NCBI RefSeq assembly: GCF_035083965.1
Contig: NC_089726.1
Location: forward strand, 18,667,501 to 18,731,500
Direction of reading: 5' to 3'
Origin: Branchiostoma lanceolatum
Taxonomy: Eukaryota; Chordata; Leptocardii; Amphioxiformes; Branchiostomatidae
DNA length: 64,000 nt
Position numbers and translations under genes: made by a program. Shown one piece after another: positions 53,036 through 64,000 of this stretch (position 1 is its first letter; each line of letters begins with the position of its first letter). The notes below the pieces were generated by a model. It made no database searches and was not told where the DNA came from. It was given only the letters and a program-made list of their open reading frames with translations.

Positions 53036-53580
53036 ACTGGATGGATGAACTTTATTCCTCGACAGTTGTACATGGTACAATGTATGGCAAGAATGACAAA
53101 GCAATCAATAAGATGATATTTATAAGCATAGTCTGTTCTAGAAACTATGACTATAGGGATATGGACGTAAAAGGCGTAATGACATATTGTGTGTTAAACG
53201 TTTCTGTCTGTTACAATACATTCTCTCTTTTGTAAAGCGCTACAAATGCATTGGCTTAAGTACGTAGATATATATAAGTAGCTTGAAAATGTCTGTGTTT
53301 GTCTTTGGCAATTTTTTTTTGATACTAGATTTACAGGTGATCATATTCATTAATTTTCGCCTATCTACACATTCTGCAGTACTAGTATAGGCTGGACATT
53401 AGAAAATGATATTCATCTTCAACGCTATCTTGACATAAGGGGCATCGTCTCTGGTTGGCTGGTATAATTACATTATAATACCGACCTTTTTCTATTTCTA
53501 GGCTTGGCAGTGTGCACTGATTCTTAATTTTTCTATATCAACTAGAAAAGATTTATTATGAATTGATGAAAGATTATTTA
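53036..53580 (-). mobile_element. LINE 3' tail, minus strand
   Basis: Starts with AACTGGATGGATGAACTTTA, which on the minus strand is a 3' end with AATAAAGTTCATCCATCCA, as in RTE/CR1-like LINEs. About 540 bp, non-coding, splitting the GAACGAAATGG minisatellite. Confidence 0.55.
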
Positions 53581-53739
53581 TTTTCCATTGTGAAATTGAA
53601 CGAAGTGGAATGAATTTGAACGAAATTTCACGAAATGGAATTAAATAAAACGAAATGGATTAAAATTGACCGAAATCGAACGAAGTGGAATTAAATGGAT
53701 CCTGAATGAAATTGAACGAATTGGAATTTCGGCGGGGAG

Positions 53740-55165
53740 ACTGTCCAAATCACCTGGCCAAGTCGGACCACCGCGGGCGGCTTCGTGGCTCTGCCAGGCG
53801 ACCGATCAGGGTGCGTGGGGTGTCAGGCGGTCCCGGTGGTAGCGGGGGTGGCGGCGTGACGGGCTCGGGCGGGGACCGGCTAGGGTGTGGGTGGGCGGCC
53901 GGCGGGAGAGGTCGCCTCTGGCCTCCGATGTCCACCCTGTGACCAAGTTGCGGTGGTTTTACAAAAAAATGTAGGATGCTCAACCTACCTTGAGAGAGTG
54001 GTCATTTTTTTTACTGGGTCGGGAAATGACGCGGCGAGCAATCGCACACTCTCGCCAGTCGTTTTGTTACCCCGCCGACAAGGCTGCCACTCCCCGCGAG
54101 GGCAGCCAGATGTCGACAACCGGCTTGGAAGGCGACAGCTCCTCCACTCTTGCGGGTGAAGACGACCGTGCCGAGGGCGACCGGAACGAGCGCCGGGGCA
54201 AGCCTCCATGGAGGTGAAGCCCGGGTCCGTCTTTCTCCTCGGAGAAGCGACCCGGCCCAACGGCAACGGCTTGCCCCTTCCGTCTTCGAGCGTGTACGCC
54301 TTGCGGACTCGGTGGTCGGAGACCCGGCCGTCCGCCTCCTCGGTGAACAGTCGGTTATGAGAGTGTGGGACCGTTCCTGCATGACTGGACGGCTCGGGCG
54401 TTGAAGGGAAGCAACGGTCAGGTGTGGCCGGGAATTGTGCGTTCAGGCTCCCGAAGGTTCGCGGCCACCTTTATGGCGCGTTCCCACCTTACGGCAGCGT
54501 CGGACTCGGCAGCAGCAGCGGCAGTTGCACCGGTCGACTAGACTCGGCGGTCTGCCGGTGTCTCTCTCGCGTGTCCTCTCCCCCTTGTGGGATTTAGAGT
54601 GCACGGCGTGAGCAGCGCGGCGTGGCGGGGCATACGGTGCCCGCCGGCTGTCCTCTCGATCGGTCCGGCAACGGTTTAGAGGAGCGCCACCGTCCCCGTA
54701 CTTTATACCGCATCAGTACATCCTACGGCCTGCACGGGCCTGCCGCCCCTTAACTGCACATCGGACCGGGTCGGCCACCGTCCCCGCACTTACACTGCAT
54801 CGGTACGGCCTGCACGGGCCTGCCGCCCCTTAACTGCACATCGGACCAGGTCGGCCACCGTCCCCGCACTTACACCGCATCGGTACGGCCTGCACGGGCC
54901 TGCCGCCCCTTAACTGCACATCGGAACGGGGTCGGCCACCGTCCACGCACCGATACTACTTCGGACGGCAGCGGACAGGGCAGCCCAGCGCACGCAGGCA
55001 CGGACTCTGACATCGGCACGGCGTTCCTCTCTCAGGACAGGCCTGAGCACCAAGGACATGCATCGCCGGCGGACTAGACTTTTTTCCCCGCGGGAGAGCG
55101 GTATCGCCTCGGGAGCTATGATAGCTGTTTGAATACCAGGCTACTCCGAAGGAGGCGCCAAGCGT
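53740..55165 (-). other. rDNA intergenic spacer-like sequence
   Basis: Very GC-rich, unlike the rest of the window, and immediately beyond the 28S 3' end on the minus strand. It holds four subrepeats with a period near 80 bp (landmark GCCACCGTCCCCGCACTTAC at about 54,774 and 54,855, less perfect at 54,683 and 54,935). Long open frames on both strands are GC artefacts. Confidence 0.6.
54683..54965. repeat. ~80-bp rDNA spacer subrepeats
   Basis: Four tandem copies containing CGGCCTGCACGGGCCTGCCG and TTAACTGCACATCGGA. Subrepeats of this size are usual in ribosomal intergenic spacers. Confidence 0.8.
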
Positions 55166-55169
55166 ATCG

Positions 55170-56100
55170 TTGCTTTCTGAACTGGATTCTGGTTCAGTCA
55201 TAATCCCTTAGATGGTAGCCTCGCACCACCGGCTCATCAACCGAGCGCCTGAACCAAATGACTGAACCTGCGGTTCCTTTCGTACTGAGCAGGATTGCCA
55301 TCGCAACAACACTTCATCAATAGGTTCTGTCTTACGACGGTCTAAGCCAGGGCCAAGACCGACGTCTCCGGGTTCGCTTGCCTGGCCACACTGGACAACC
55401 CGGTGCGAGGCCGGGCGCCCATCTCCGCGTTCGCGAATTAAATGTGCCTTTCGATAAACCCGCGGGCGGCCCGCGCCCTAGGTTTCGGCGCTCACTGCGG
55501 CGGCCCTTCCATTCGTCGCGGCCTGGCTCGGCCGGAGCAGACTGCCGCGACGCCCGGGCATGGGCTCGACGCTCCGGCGCATCCATTTTCAGGGCTAGTT
55601 GATTCGGCAGGTGAGTTGTTCCAGCTGATTCTGACTTCCATGGCCACCGTCCTGCTGTCTGTATCGACCAATGCCTTTTCTGGGGCCTGATGAGCGTCCA
55701 CATCGGGCGCTCCCTTAACCCGGCGTTCGGTTCATCCCGCAACGCCAGTACTGCTTACCACTCGCATTCCAGGTCCGGCTCCACTCGAGCGGCGGCGGCA
55801 GGGATCCCACCTCGGACCGACGGACTCGACTCCGATTTCGTTCCACATCCAATGACTCGCGCACGCGTTAGACTCCTTAGTCCGTGTCGGGTGGGAGACC
55901 GGACGTCACCGCTGACTCCGGCCGCCCTGCGTGTCGTACCCGTCGCCGGTGACGTGCGGGCCGTTGTAACGCACTGGGAACAGTCCTTCGCGGTGGAAAC
56001 AACACGTGAAGGGGACAGTGCCCGGCCCCTGTCCCGAAAGGCGTGGGGCAGCGTGGCGGTCGATTGCCTGCCCTCGGTCCGACAGCGGGCGCAGCGAGAC
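55170..56100 (-). pseudogene. 28S rRNA pseudogene fragment
   Basis: The minus strand matches conserved 28S stretches in order: AGGAGTCTAACGCGTGCGCG near 55,885, GGGATGAACCGAACGCCGGG near 55,740, CAGCAGGACGGTGGCCATGG near 55,650, CTGCCGAATCAACTAGCCCT near 55,600, and the 3'-terminal TGCGATGGCAATCCTGCTCA near 55,300 with GGGATTATGACTGA near 55,200. Large conserved segments between them are missing, for example everything expected between the GCCTAGGGCGCGGGCC region and the CAGTACGA region apart from short pieces. It is a deleted, non-functional copy; the 5' limit is uncertain. Confidence 0.85.
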
Positions 56101-56199
56101 CCGAAGGCACCAGGCACATTCCGCGGGGACGTGGCTGCCGTCGAACTGGTCGCAGCGCTCCGCACGGAAAAAGTTTGGTGAGTCTTCACACCTCGACGC

Positions 56200-56932
56200 C
56201 GGCCGATCGGTCTTGCCATCTATGCTCGGTCGGCGGGGCGCGGACAGACATCCTGGACAGTGCAGGCCAGGATCGCCCATGCCGACCCGTTTGGCGTCCC
56301 TTGGAGCTTTGTCGGGCGCCTCGAGTTCCCGTCGTTTCCTACCCTGCTAAACCATCGAGCCGCCCCGAGTAGCCTCGTCGAGGACGGAGTCAGGTCCTCC
56401 CGGTGAAAAGTTTGGGCGGGCGAGCGCAACTGAGGCGCCAACATCCTGGCGGAGGGGCGTCGCGTCGTGAGTCTGCGTGGTATGGTTGAGTCTCACGGCG
56501 GGGCCGAGGTAAGACGGCTTTTCTCTGGCACCCGTACCCCGGCACGGCATTGTGGTCTGTGCCTCGATGCAATCGGTTTAGCGGCCGAATGACCTATCCT
56601 TAAGCGTCGGACTTCGAGCGGGTGTCCCGCGGTCCAAGGCCTCCTTTGGGCATGCAGAGGGCGAGAAATGCTCTCGGTAGCCCAGCCACCGGCGACGACT
56701 GGTTGTCACACTCACCGAGGTCTTCAAGAGAAGGGCGGCCGCAATTGACCCCGTCATTCCTGGCCCGGGCCGGCCGGAGTCTAGGGGGCGCAGCGGTCTT
56801 CCCGACGGGTCCCGGTTCGCGGTGCGACCCCCAGCCCTTCCACTTGTTCGCCGTCCTTTACCTGGAAGGACGACTTTCCTGTCTCTGAAACGACGGTGCC
56901 AGGAGGCTTTTGATGAAAAATCAAAGAAAAAC
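56200..56932 (+). other. GC-rich ITS1-like spacer
   Basis: Lies directly upstream of the plus-strand 5.8S piece and has spacer-like composition, ending in an A-rich run before 5.8S. Identification as ITS1 rests on position only. The join to the minus-strand 28S is somewhere near 56,100-56,200. Confidence 0.4.
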
Positions 56933-57078
56933 GACAACATTTAGCGGTTGGTCACTTGGCTCTTGTGTCGATGAAGAACACAACCAGCTGCAAGAAGTAA
57001 TGTGAATTGCATGACTCTTCGAAGGCACTCTGCGGCCCAGGGTCCGTCCCGGGGCAACGTCTCGCTGAGGGTCGGTTT
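56933..57078 (+). pseudogene. 5.8S rRNA pseudogene
   Basis: Plus-strand match to 5.8S rRNA: TTAGCGGTTGGTCACTTGGC, then GTCGATGAAGAACACAACCA and AATGTGAATTGCATGACTC. About 17 conserved bases after GAATTGCA are missing and many substitutions are present. It is on the strand opposite to the neighbouring 28S, which cannot occur in a working rDNA unit. Confidence 0.85.
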
Positions 57079-58424
57079 AACCTTCAATCGCGTCATGCCG
57101 CTCTCGCTCTCTCTCTCTCTCGAAAGTTTCAGTTCCGCTCTAATATGTGATTACTACTGTCTATGAAGCCCACATTTTATGGGGAGATGTCGAAGATATT
57201 TCCCAATAAGTACACAAAGCATACAATACTAAGACGACCACCCTGGGACCGAAGAAAAGCAGTATTCTTGGACAGGTGGTCTTCGTTACACTTCACACTC
57301 CTCTTCATGACAGAGCTCGAGACATAACGCTTTCCAAATTAATGGTGAACTGTATACAGTATTTTTCATACATACATGTAGTCAGTCTATAACTAGACTT
57401 TTTAGACTCTACACTACCTATGTACTATTACAGTATTCCCAGTATCATTCTATATTTACACCGATGTGCTTGTTTAGCCACGCTCCCAGGGCTAGCCTCC
57501 TTCGCAGACTTCCTAGAACGGCGGCATATACAGTATATTGGGGAGGGGGGGACACACACAAGGGCGTTATGTAGCCGAGGGAGTTGCGTAGCCGAGGGGT
57601 GACCTGGCAAGTCAGGCTGCCAGGATTAGATGAAATTGAACTTATCTCACAAAGAGCCACGCCCCCAGGGCATTGTTAGAGTGCCTGGAGAGGCTTAAAT
57701 TCAAAATGCTGACTCTTTACTGTGAAAGAGCATTTATAACTGGACTTTTCGGTCTCTGTCATTTTCATAACACTCATTCTATTATTTCAATATCCATCAC
57801 CAGGGTGCTGTAAATGTAATGGGTGTGAAAAATCCTTTTGAATTTCACCTATTACTAGTATCAGTATTATAAAATGTCATGTGCTTCACATGCATCAAGG
57901 ATGTAATCATAAAAAAACATCTATAGTGATTGACATGCAGGGTGGAAAGGTCTTAGAACTTTATTTCAGGATAGGAACACAGACTTTCTTGCCTGTAGCT
58001 GACTTAAAAAAGGCACAATGATGCAATTAACAGTATACCTATACTTATTATAGAAAAGCAGACTGTGAAAAGTCATATCAAAGATGTTTTTCCGACCACA
58101 AAATAAAATAAACATACACACTGATTTGGGTCACTTTCTCCAAAAGCATATACGACCGGCTATCATGCTCCTGATATCAATGATGCAATCAACTTTATAT
58201 AAGAAAAGCAAACTGTGAAGATGTTTTCCATACATATGATAAATATTCACATTGATTTGTTGTCACTTCTTCCGTATGCAACCAGCTACCATGCTCCTGA
58301 TATCAATGATACATTAATCTCGATTAGAAAATGACATGGCATTGACAGCACACTGTCTGTAGCTTGTTCTGTAAAAATTTGTCACATTTACATAATGGTC
58401 ACTAATATAAGTGGACTGCTGCTA
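57079..58424. other. Non-coding sequence after 5.8S
   Basis: Starts with a short CT-rich tract that may be ITS2 (57,079-57,130). Beyond that I see no coding region, rRNA or TIR pair. Confidence 0.5.
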
Positions 58425-59921
58425 TTATAACAACTTGGTGTTCAGGATCTCCTATACCATGCTCCTTCTGAAGTAAGGCATGTGTGTCTGTAAGGAGAAA
58501 TACAGTACTTGTTTGTCAATCATGGATGGGAGACAATGAAAAAACGCTGAAATGTACTCAAATTGAACTGTTATAATGGATTCACAGTGCTACAACTGGC
58601 CAAGAGTGGGAATATGGTATGAATCCAGCGTATTACCAAATTTTCCTCAAACCCTCAAACATGGATTGCAAACACTATTCTAGTAAGGTCTAGATACCAA
58701 CTTACATAGCCCTTTTTATCATAAGCCAATGCGAACATATTCATAGAATCATAGAGCAGAATGATGCCTACCTGGTCAAAGATTATGCTTGTGTCCCGAC
58801 TGGCGTACTCAGCAAATTTACAGGCAAACACTCAACAGTCGCTAGCATTCATCTGCTGTGGGATGTTCTGCAGAAGAAACAGAGATCCCAACAGTATCAG
58901 ATAGACGAACAGACTCTTACCTAAAGAACATCCTAAAATAACAAGCAAACTGACAGTTTTACCTCAGGATACTGTGATGTCCAATCAGACAAGTCCAAGT
59001 TGCTTTCCTTCTTGTCCTTGTGCTCTGCTTGTTGGTAATCGCTAGTGATAAAGTAAAAACAAAGCAAAGGTTTAGACAGCGGGACGTTAATGTTCTCAGT
59101 CCAAATGTTTTCTGGATAGTGAAGCTACATGTATGGTGAACAATACCATTGCATGGTAAAAGACAAAATAAATCAACCCATAACTAAACTGTTCTCACTC
59201 ACCGAAGAGCATTGATGCCTTTGCTGTTCTTCCCACCCATGGAGTCATAATACTTGATGCATTTGCTTCTCATGTCCAATACCTGAACACAACACATAAA
59301 TCACAAAGTAAACACAGAATACCAAAACATAGGTCTATGGAGACTTAACATCTGTTTACGAAGTAAAATACTAATTGTACCAAGGTATACACCCACCTGA
59401 ATATTACCACTGTCCATAATCATATTCATGTAAACATTGATAATTGTTGAAGATAAAGAAAAACAATCTTTAAATAATGCAAATTGAAACCTTCATTGTA
59501 CATTTATATGTTAAACAAATGGATTTAACTTCTGTTTTATGTTTGTGAGGAATTATTTTCAGGTTAGGAGGGTTCATGGTTGAAAGTCATGTCTCATGTG
59601 TACTGTAATACTATGACTAGTATGAGTTTGCAGTTAAAATGATGAACATAGCACAACTGCTGATAAATCAAAATTTACAACATATGCGACAAACACACAC
59701 ATATAATACATAGGCCCCCTACCATATAGCACAAACACTGTGTATCATTCAAGTGTTGTTGGTATTTGAATGTCAACACAAATGGACTTCCACCCTAGTC
59801 TCTATATTTTCTTACTCACTGTGTGTAAAAAGATTTTCTACAAGGTACATGAACACATAAGCATGCTTACTTTGTTGTTAAGCCAGTTGAGTTCAGCTAG
59901 AGTGTGCATGTCCTTGCAATT
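58425..59921 (-). pseudogene. SENP/Ulp1 SUMO-protease pseudogene with introns
   Basis: Five exons of the catalytic domain of a SENP1/2-like cysteine protease are recognisable, in order, with splice sites: 59,871-59,921 (KDMHTLAELNWLNNK), about 59,397-59,446 (IINVYMNMIMDSGNIQ), 59,213-59,282 (VLDMRSKCIKYYDSMGG, with the catalytic Asp), 58,973-59,041 (HKDKKESNLDLSDWT), 58,772-58,867 (IPQQMNASDC, catalytic Cys) and the last, 58,425-58,487 (HMPYFRRSMV...EILNTKLL). The exon carrying the catalytic His-Trp is missing. The Gly codon after the catalytic Cys is TGA and a conserved Trp in the last exon is TAG. Introns show it is a DNA-level copy, not a retrocopy. The N-terminal half of the gene was not found. 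Confidence 0.85.
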
Positions 59922-61041
59922 CTGGGTGCACAAAAGTGCACATGGACCCAGTATTTCAAGCCCAGAAAGTACAAGTATAATAGTTGGTAAAGTACAAGTA
60001 TAAAAGCAAGAGGCCTTTATTAAACTTTCTCAGTGAAAAGATTCTACAGGCAAAATTACCTCATTACACAGCTTGTTTTTCCAGCCAGCCGGATGTGTCT
60101 TGCAGAGCCATAGTTATACCCTAGGAGCACAAAAGTAAATAAAACACATTTAATTATCAGGAAATGCTCAATACTCTGTTACCTGGGACTAAGACCATAG
60201 GTACTTGGAGATCAGAGAAGTACAAAGAACATTTTTACAGTAGAACACATTGTGAACCAGTGCTAAACCTTAAATAGTATAGTAATACAGTTACCAGTAT
60301 ACAACTTACGGTACATAATCTTGAAATTCCCAAACTTCTGTTTTGTGACTTAAACTCACCAAATTTTACGAAGCCGGAAGAGCAAATGAAACATGCATGT
60401 GATCTGTATATTTTACTACAAACTATTATATAACTTATATGATAAAAGTTATAATATACAATATAAGTTATAATAATTCATAGTAAATTATACAGATCAC
60501 AACATGATCAGAATCATAGGACTAGAAAAATAAGTTGTTAATTAATGAATATGAATTGTGGATGGCTCCTAGATTAGTGCATTGCACACAATTATATAAT
60601 CTTACCTTGGTGAACTGCAAGATGGATCTTTTACATAATTTGCTGTTCATAGCTTTGTTGTTGTTGTTTTGCTATAGACGTGCTCTCTATGTGCTGGGTT
60701 ACACTTGATCGTAGTACGATCTTCTGCTCCAAAATGAGTAATAGTACAGTCATATTATGGCAAACTAGGCTATGAAACATGCCATCGTAATGCTGAAGAA
60801 TCATAAAACCTCACGTACTACACAAAACGACATGGACTTCCAGCAGAATTAGGGTTATCACGTCAAATTCCGTCCTCGCCACTCTGTTCTCGCCATCCGA
60901 AGCCGCCATCTTGGTCTGTGAAGTTGCAGTGACGTAATATGGCCACCACAGGCGATTTGGCCGCCACAGACGATGTCCCGGATGTAGGGCCACGACAGAC
61001 GAAATTTAGTGTATACTCTTGCTCTGAGTAGTTCTCAGATG
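59922..61041. other. Right part of inserted block, no gene confirmed
   Basis: A possible further exon (minus strand, about 60,061-60,115, ending AATGAG/GTAATT) could belong upstream of the SENP fragment but is not recognised. From 60,900 to 61,005 lie three loose copies of GGCCRCNACAGRCG matching those at the left block end. Confidence 0.45.
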
Positions 61042-61499
61042 GGCAAACCTTTGTATTCACAGTACACTGCGAGGTCGGAAAATTATTATTATTTGGGACG
61101 AAAACAAGCTAGACATAGAGTAATCCTTTTCTCCCTAACTGTCCCCCTGTCTTTAGTACTCACCAAAATGCAGCAAGTAGATCAAATCTGTGGAGAGTCG
61201 TGACAGTTTTTTCCTTGGAAGAGACGCCGACAGCTCAGCGTGTGATCCGGTCGGAGGTCAGTATGGGTCAACAGGGGTCGCAAATCGTGCCTGATTACCC
61301 ACTGAAGGTAGCAAACGTTATTCTTGTCAATTCAGTCAGGCCGGGTCCTAACTTTGACAAACAAATCCATAATGTTTACAGAAAACACATTTTCCACCTT
61401 ACAATTATTTAGAACTTTGAGAGGGGGGTTAATTATGTTCTAGACAAAAACGACTGAATATCGCCGAAGCCTGTGTGACCAGATCTTGGCGCTTTCTAT

Positions 61500-61679
61500 T
61501 ATCTATGATGTGATTGCTTTCATTTGCTGGTCCACTTTTGTGTATTTATTCATATGATTGTTCAATTATTTTCTTTTCTTTTCCGATGACCGCGTTGATA
61601 TAATTTGTATTAACTTGAGTGCATCGCCATCTTGTCTGTATTTGTTATTTATGTTGTTTGATAAAAATAAAAATAAAAA
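61500..61679 (+). mobile_element. LINE 3' tail, duplicate copy
   Basis: Same insertion as at 28,532-28,722 with the same AGATCTTGG flanks (61,491-61,499 and 61,680-61,688). Confidence 0.8.
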
Positions 61680-62039
61680 AGATCTTGGGTCCAAATCAGC
61701 CTGAACCAGTCTCGATTTTGCCCCCGAATATCTGCTTGGAGATGACTTACATTCCCCACACAGGTTGGGTGATGCCTTGCAACAAACTTTAGAATATATA
61801 AATGGCCTGCATATTTATGGGGCCAGTGCCTATGGGGGATGAAAAAAAAATATTATCCACTGAAAATAACCAAGAAGGATTGAAATCATTTTAAACCTCC
61901 TTGTCTCACAAGTCTCTGTTATCTTAAAAAAATCGTTTTGGCAAACTAAGGTTTCCTTCTCATATTTTCGGCAAAAGCAAAGTTCTGCCAGCAGATGCAA
62001 TACATATCGGAGACATACCTAAAATTTAGTTACGTAGAC

Positions 62040-62515
62040 ACATGTGCCACCTTGCTGGATTATATTTCTTCAAAACGTGAATCTTATCAACATAATGTCT
62101 TTCCCTTGCCTTCGCACACAAACGTTTTACACTGTTTCTTAGCTTTCTATACAATGTGATAAGAGATTTAATTTTGGGAGTAATCTCTGTTCTTTGTCAG
62201 TCTTTTGTTTAACCACAAATTGGTTGGAAAATGAAGGTCAATTCCTGTTTGGAGAGTTTGGTAGAAAATGTTAACTTTACTCTGAATGTCGTGAACACCA
62301 CAAACTTCTGTCCACGAGTGGGAGGAAATCCACTGTCCGAAAGAGCGGACCTCAGAGTCTTTCAAAGGGCGACCTTGTTTTAGTATTGATAGATCTGTGA
62401 TCATGGGGATGCCAAAGTATAGTATTATGATCACTCATTCCCAAAGGTTCTTCAACAAGTGGATTTTGATAATAAGATTTTAAATTTGAGATTATGAGGT
62501 CAAGAACAAGACAAA
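62040..62515 (-). mobile_element. LINE endonuclease-region fragment, duplicate
   Basis: Copy of the fragment at 29,090-29,562, again with LGMSDHNTILW and LDLIISNLKSYYQ and broken frames. Confidence 0.7.
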
Positions 62516-63340
62516 ATGTATGGTGGGCTCTACTGCGCAACGCAAAGACTGATACCCCCCCCCCCACCACCACCACCAACCACCAACACAGGTTGAATTA
62601 TGCCTTGCAACAAACTTGAATATTATTAAGGCAATTGCAATGCAAATATGGAGCCATCGTTTAAATACTACTGGAACTGAAAACTGGTAGAAATAGCTAC
62701 TTTAATGAAATATAAAGATAACATCAAAGCGTTGACAAAGCATAACATAGACATCGTATATTCGTCAAATTACCTTTTCCATGTTAGGGATGACACAAGT
62801 TATAAGAAGCTTATCTTACATACATGCACATCTATTCTGCATTCTGTGCTTCTGTATGAAAAGTGCCTTAGCTGAAAGTTGTACAGACAAGTGTTTTCAC
62901 AAGACTTATATTAACTACAAGTTATACATTGATAGGAAATTACATGAATTTGAACATGAATTCCAATACTTTCAAATGGAATGGGGGAGACAAATGCCAC
63001 ATTAAGTGTAAAACACATGCCCTTCAATTTTAGATTTTCATACAATATCTTAAATGTTAAAAAAAATCAATGAACATCTCGACCATCCACTTTGCGATAC
63101 ATGCTTGTAACTCCCTCTTATTCCAAGAAGGGGCCAGAAATACACATACGTGCATACAAATATATACAGAAGTTGTATACAGTAGAAAGTTATCTGTGGA
63201 ATCATCGAAACAGTATATGGTTTTAGATACAGGTCCGTTTAACAGTTCTAGGCTGCATGTATAAACATTTGCTAAGTTTTCAACCAGCATCTTTTTTGGA
63301 TAACAGATCGGATTTCTGGGATTCACAACAGTCACACAGG

Positions 63341-64000
63341 TCACACATGTGGAGTTTCTCGCCAATATAAGGTCTCAGATGTCTGCATATATGGAGCTAT
63401 GAGCTGTCCTGTAACACTCCCCACACATGTAGGTTTCTCAGCAGTGTGTTTTTCTACTCGATGCTGGTCGAAACTGTATTTCTGTGCAGCAGAATAGTCA
63501 CACGGGTCACACTTGTAGGGTTTCTCTCCAGTATGACTTTTCATGTGTTGGGACAAATTAGACTTCTGGCCTGTCCTGAACCCACTCTCACCAGTATGTG
63601 TTCTAGTGTGTCGGACCAAGTGAGACTTCTTAGTAGTTCTGTACCCACACTCCCGACACAAAAAGGGTTGCTCTCCTGTATGAGATTTCATATGGTCGGA
63701 TAAGTGAGACTTTCTAGCTGTCCTGTGAGACTTCATATGGACAGACAAGGAATACTTTTTTGCTGTCCAGTACCCACACTCCCCACACATGTAGGGTTTC
63801 TCACCAGTGTGTTTTACTCGATGGTTGTCCAAGCTGGATTTCTGGGCAGCAGAATAGTCACACTGGTCACACTTGTAGGATTTTTCTCCAGTATGAGTTT
63901 TCATATGTTGGGATAAGTGAGACTTCTGAGCTGCCCTGTACTCACACGCTCCGCACTTGTAGGGTTTCTCTCCAGTATGAGTTCTCATATGCTGGGATAA
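63341..64000 (-). CDS. C2H2 zinc-finger protein, copy 9 (partial)
   Basis: The 3' part of a gene that continues beyond the right edge. It is almost identical to copy 6 (31,497): same finger order, same two units without cysteine pair, same tail ending ETLYWRETPHV. Differences are a handful of residues (for example KTH for KSH and EQP for EKP in linkers). Its start lies outside the window. Confidence 0.85.
   Translation of the reverse strand, partial: LSQHMRTHTGEKPYKCGACEYRAAQKSHLSQHMKTHTGEKSYKCDQCDYSAAQKSSLDNHRVKHTGEKPYMCGECGYWTAKKYSLSVHMKSHRTARKSHLSDHMKSHTGEQPFLCRECGYRTTKKSHLVRHTRTHTGESGFRTGQKSNLSQHMKSHTGEKPYKCDPCDYSAAQKYSFDQHRVEKHTAEKPTCVGSVTGQLIAPYMQTSETLYWRETPHV

Larger units (their letters stand above)
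52874..61041. mobile_element. 8.2-kb inserted block flanked by GGCAAAC
   Basis: Zinc-finger unit sequence (as at 15,538-15,585: cccctcc...GTGGCAAACCTTTG) is split here: its left part ends with GGCAAAC at 52,867-52,873 and its right part resumes with GGCAAAC at 61,042-61,048. The paralog has one copy. Near both ends, in direct orientation, are GGCCACGACAGACG (52,933 and 60,988) plus two looser copies each. Contents are an rDNA fragment and a SENP pseudogene. It could be a gene-capturing transposon or a filled break; family unknown. Confidence 0.55.
61050..64000. repeat. Segmental duplicate of 28,110-32,160
   Basis: Alignment by eye is nearly continuous, including shared LINE insertions, apart from the 1.1-kb Helentron-like element present only in the other copy at 30,113-31,214. 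The duplication continues past the window end. Confidence 0.85.

Noticed and set aside
53706-56940. Many 60-160-residue frames on both strands
   Set aside because: The region is GC-rich ribosomal spacer and 28S/5.8S sequence; stop codons are rare by composition and no protein family is recognisable.

Overview
This is a 64 kb piece of an invertebrate chordate-like genome, most likely amphioxus (Branchiostoma). I infer this from an expanded, single-orientation cluster of intron-poor C2H2 zinc-finger genes whose two finger types alternate (CGECGYRTA and CDQCDYSAA), from the dense mix of small transposons, and from CA/GA/TTC microsatellites. Species identity is an inference.

Layout. Nine copies of one zinc-finger family all lie on the minus strand: 1,482-2,534; 12,318-13,077 (5'-truncated); 13,858-14,754; 18,070-19,444 (pseudogene); 26,108-27,267 (frameshifted); 31,497-32,675; 38,139-39,287; 50,274-51,209; and 63,341-64,000 (cut by the window end). 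They arose by block duplication. The stretch about 1,200-13,077 matches 31,220-38,740, 13,400-15,900 matches 25,900-28,450, and 28,110-32,160 matches 61,050-64,000. Because copies can be laid side by side, many transposon insertions can be defined by the paralogous empty site.

Mobile elements defined this way are: a CACTA-like element (4,916-8,509, AGC target duplication); a piggyBac-like element in two copies (9,770-11,757 and 35,288-36,908, TTAA-type target); a TA-flanked mariner-like element sitting inside the terminal repeat of the second piggyBac copy (35,296-36,014); a TIR element at 2,796-4,421; Helentron/HINE-like elements with 126-bp core repeats (about 21,478-23,105 and 30,113-31,214); palindromic MITEs; and several LINE fragments.

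The most unusual object is an 8.3 kb element at 39,491-47,826 with roughly 0.85-kb terminal inverted repeats. It holds a complete 1,457-residue family-B DNA polymerase frame fused to N-terminal zinc fingers and an OTU-like motif, a small cysteine-containing ORF convergent with it, and a divergently placed acidic zinc-finger protein with its own TATA box and polyA signal. No integrase, capsid, protease or ATPase is visible. It resembles a Polinton relative reduced to, or built only from, a replication module, and it landed in the 5' region of one zinc-finger gene.

A second unusual region is 52,874-61,041, an 8.2-kb block set into a zinc-finger duplication unit and flanked by the 7-bp repeat GGCAAAC. 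It contains a scrambled ribosomal DNA fragment (28S on minus, 5.8S on plus, GC-rich spacer with about 80-bp subrepeats) and an intron-bearing SENP/Ulp1 SUMO-protease pseudogene. Similar subterminal repeats occur at both block ends, which hints at gene capture by a large transposon, though segmental translocation is not excluded.
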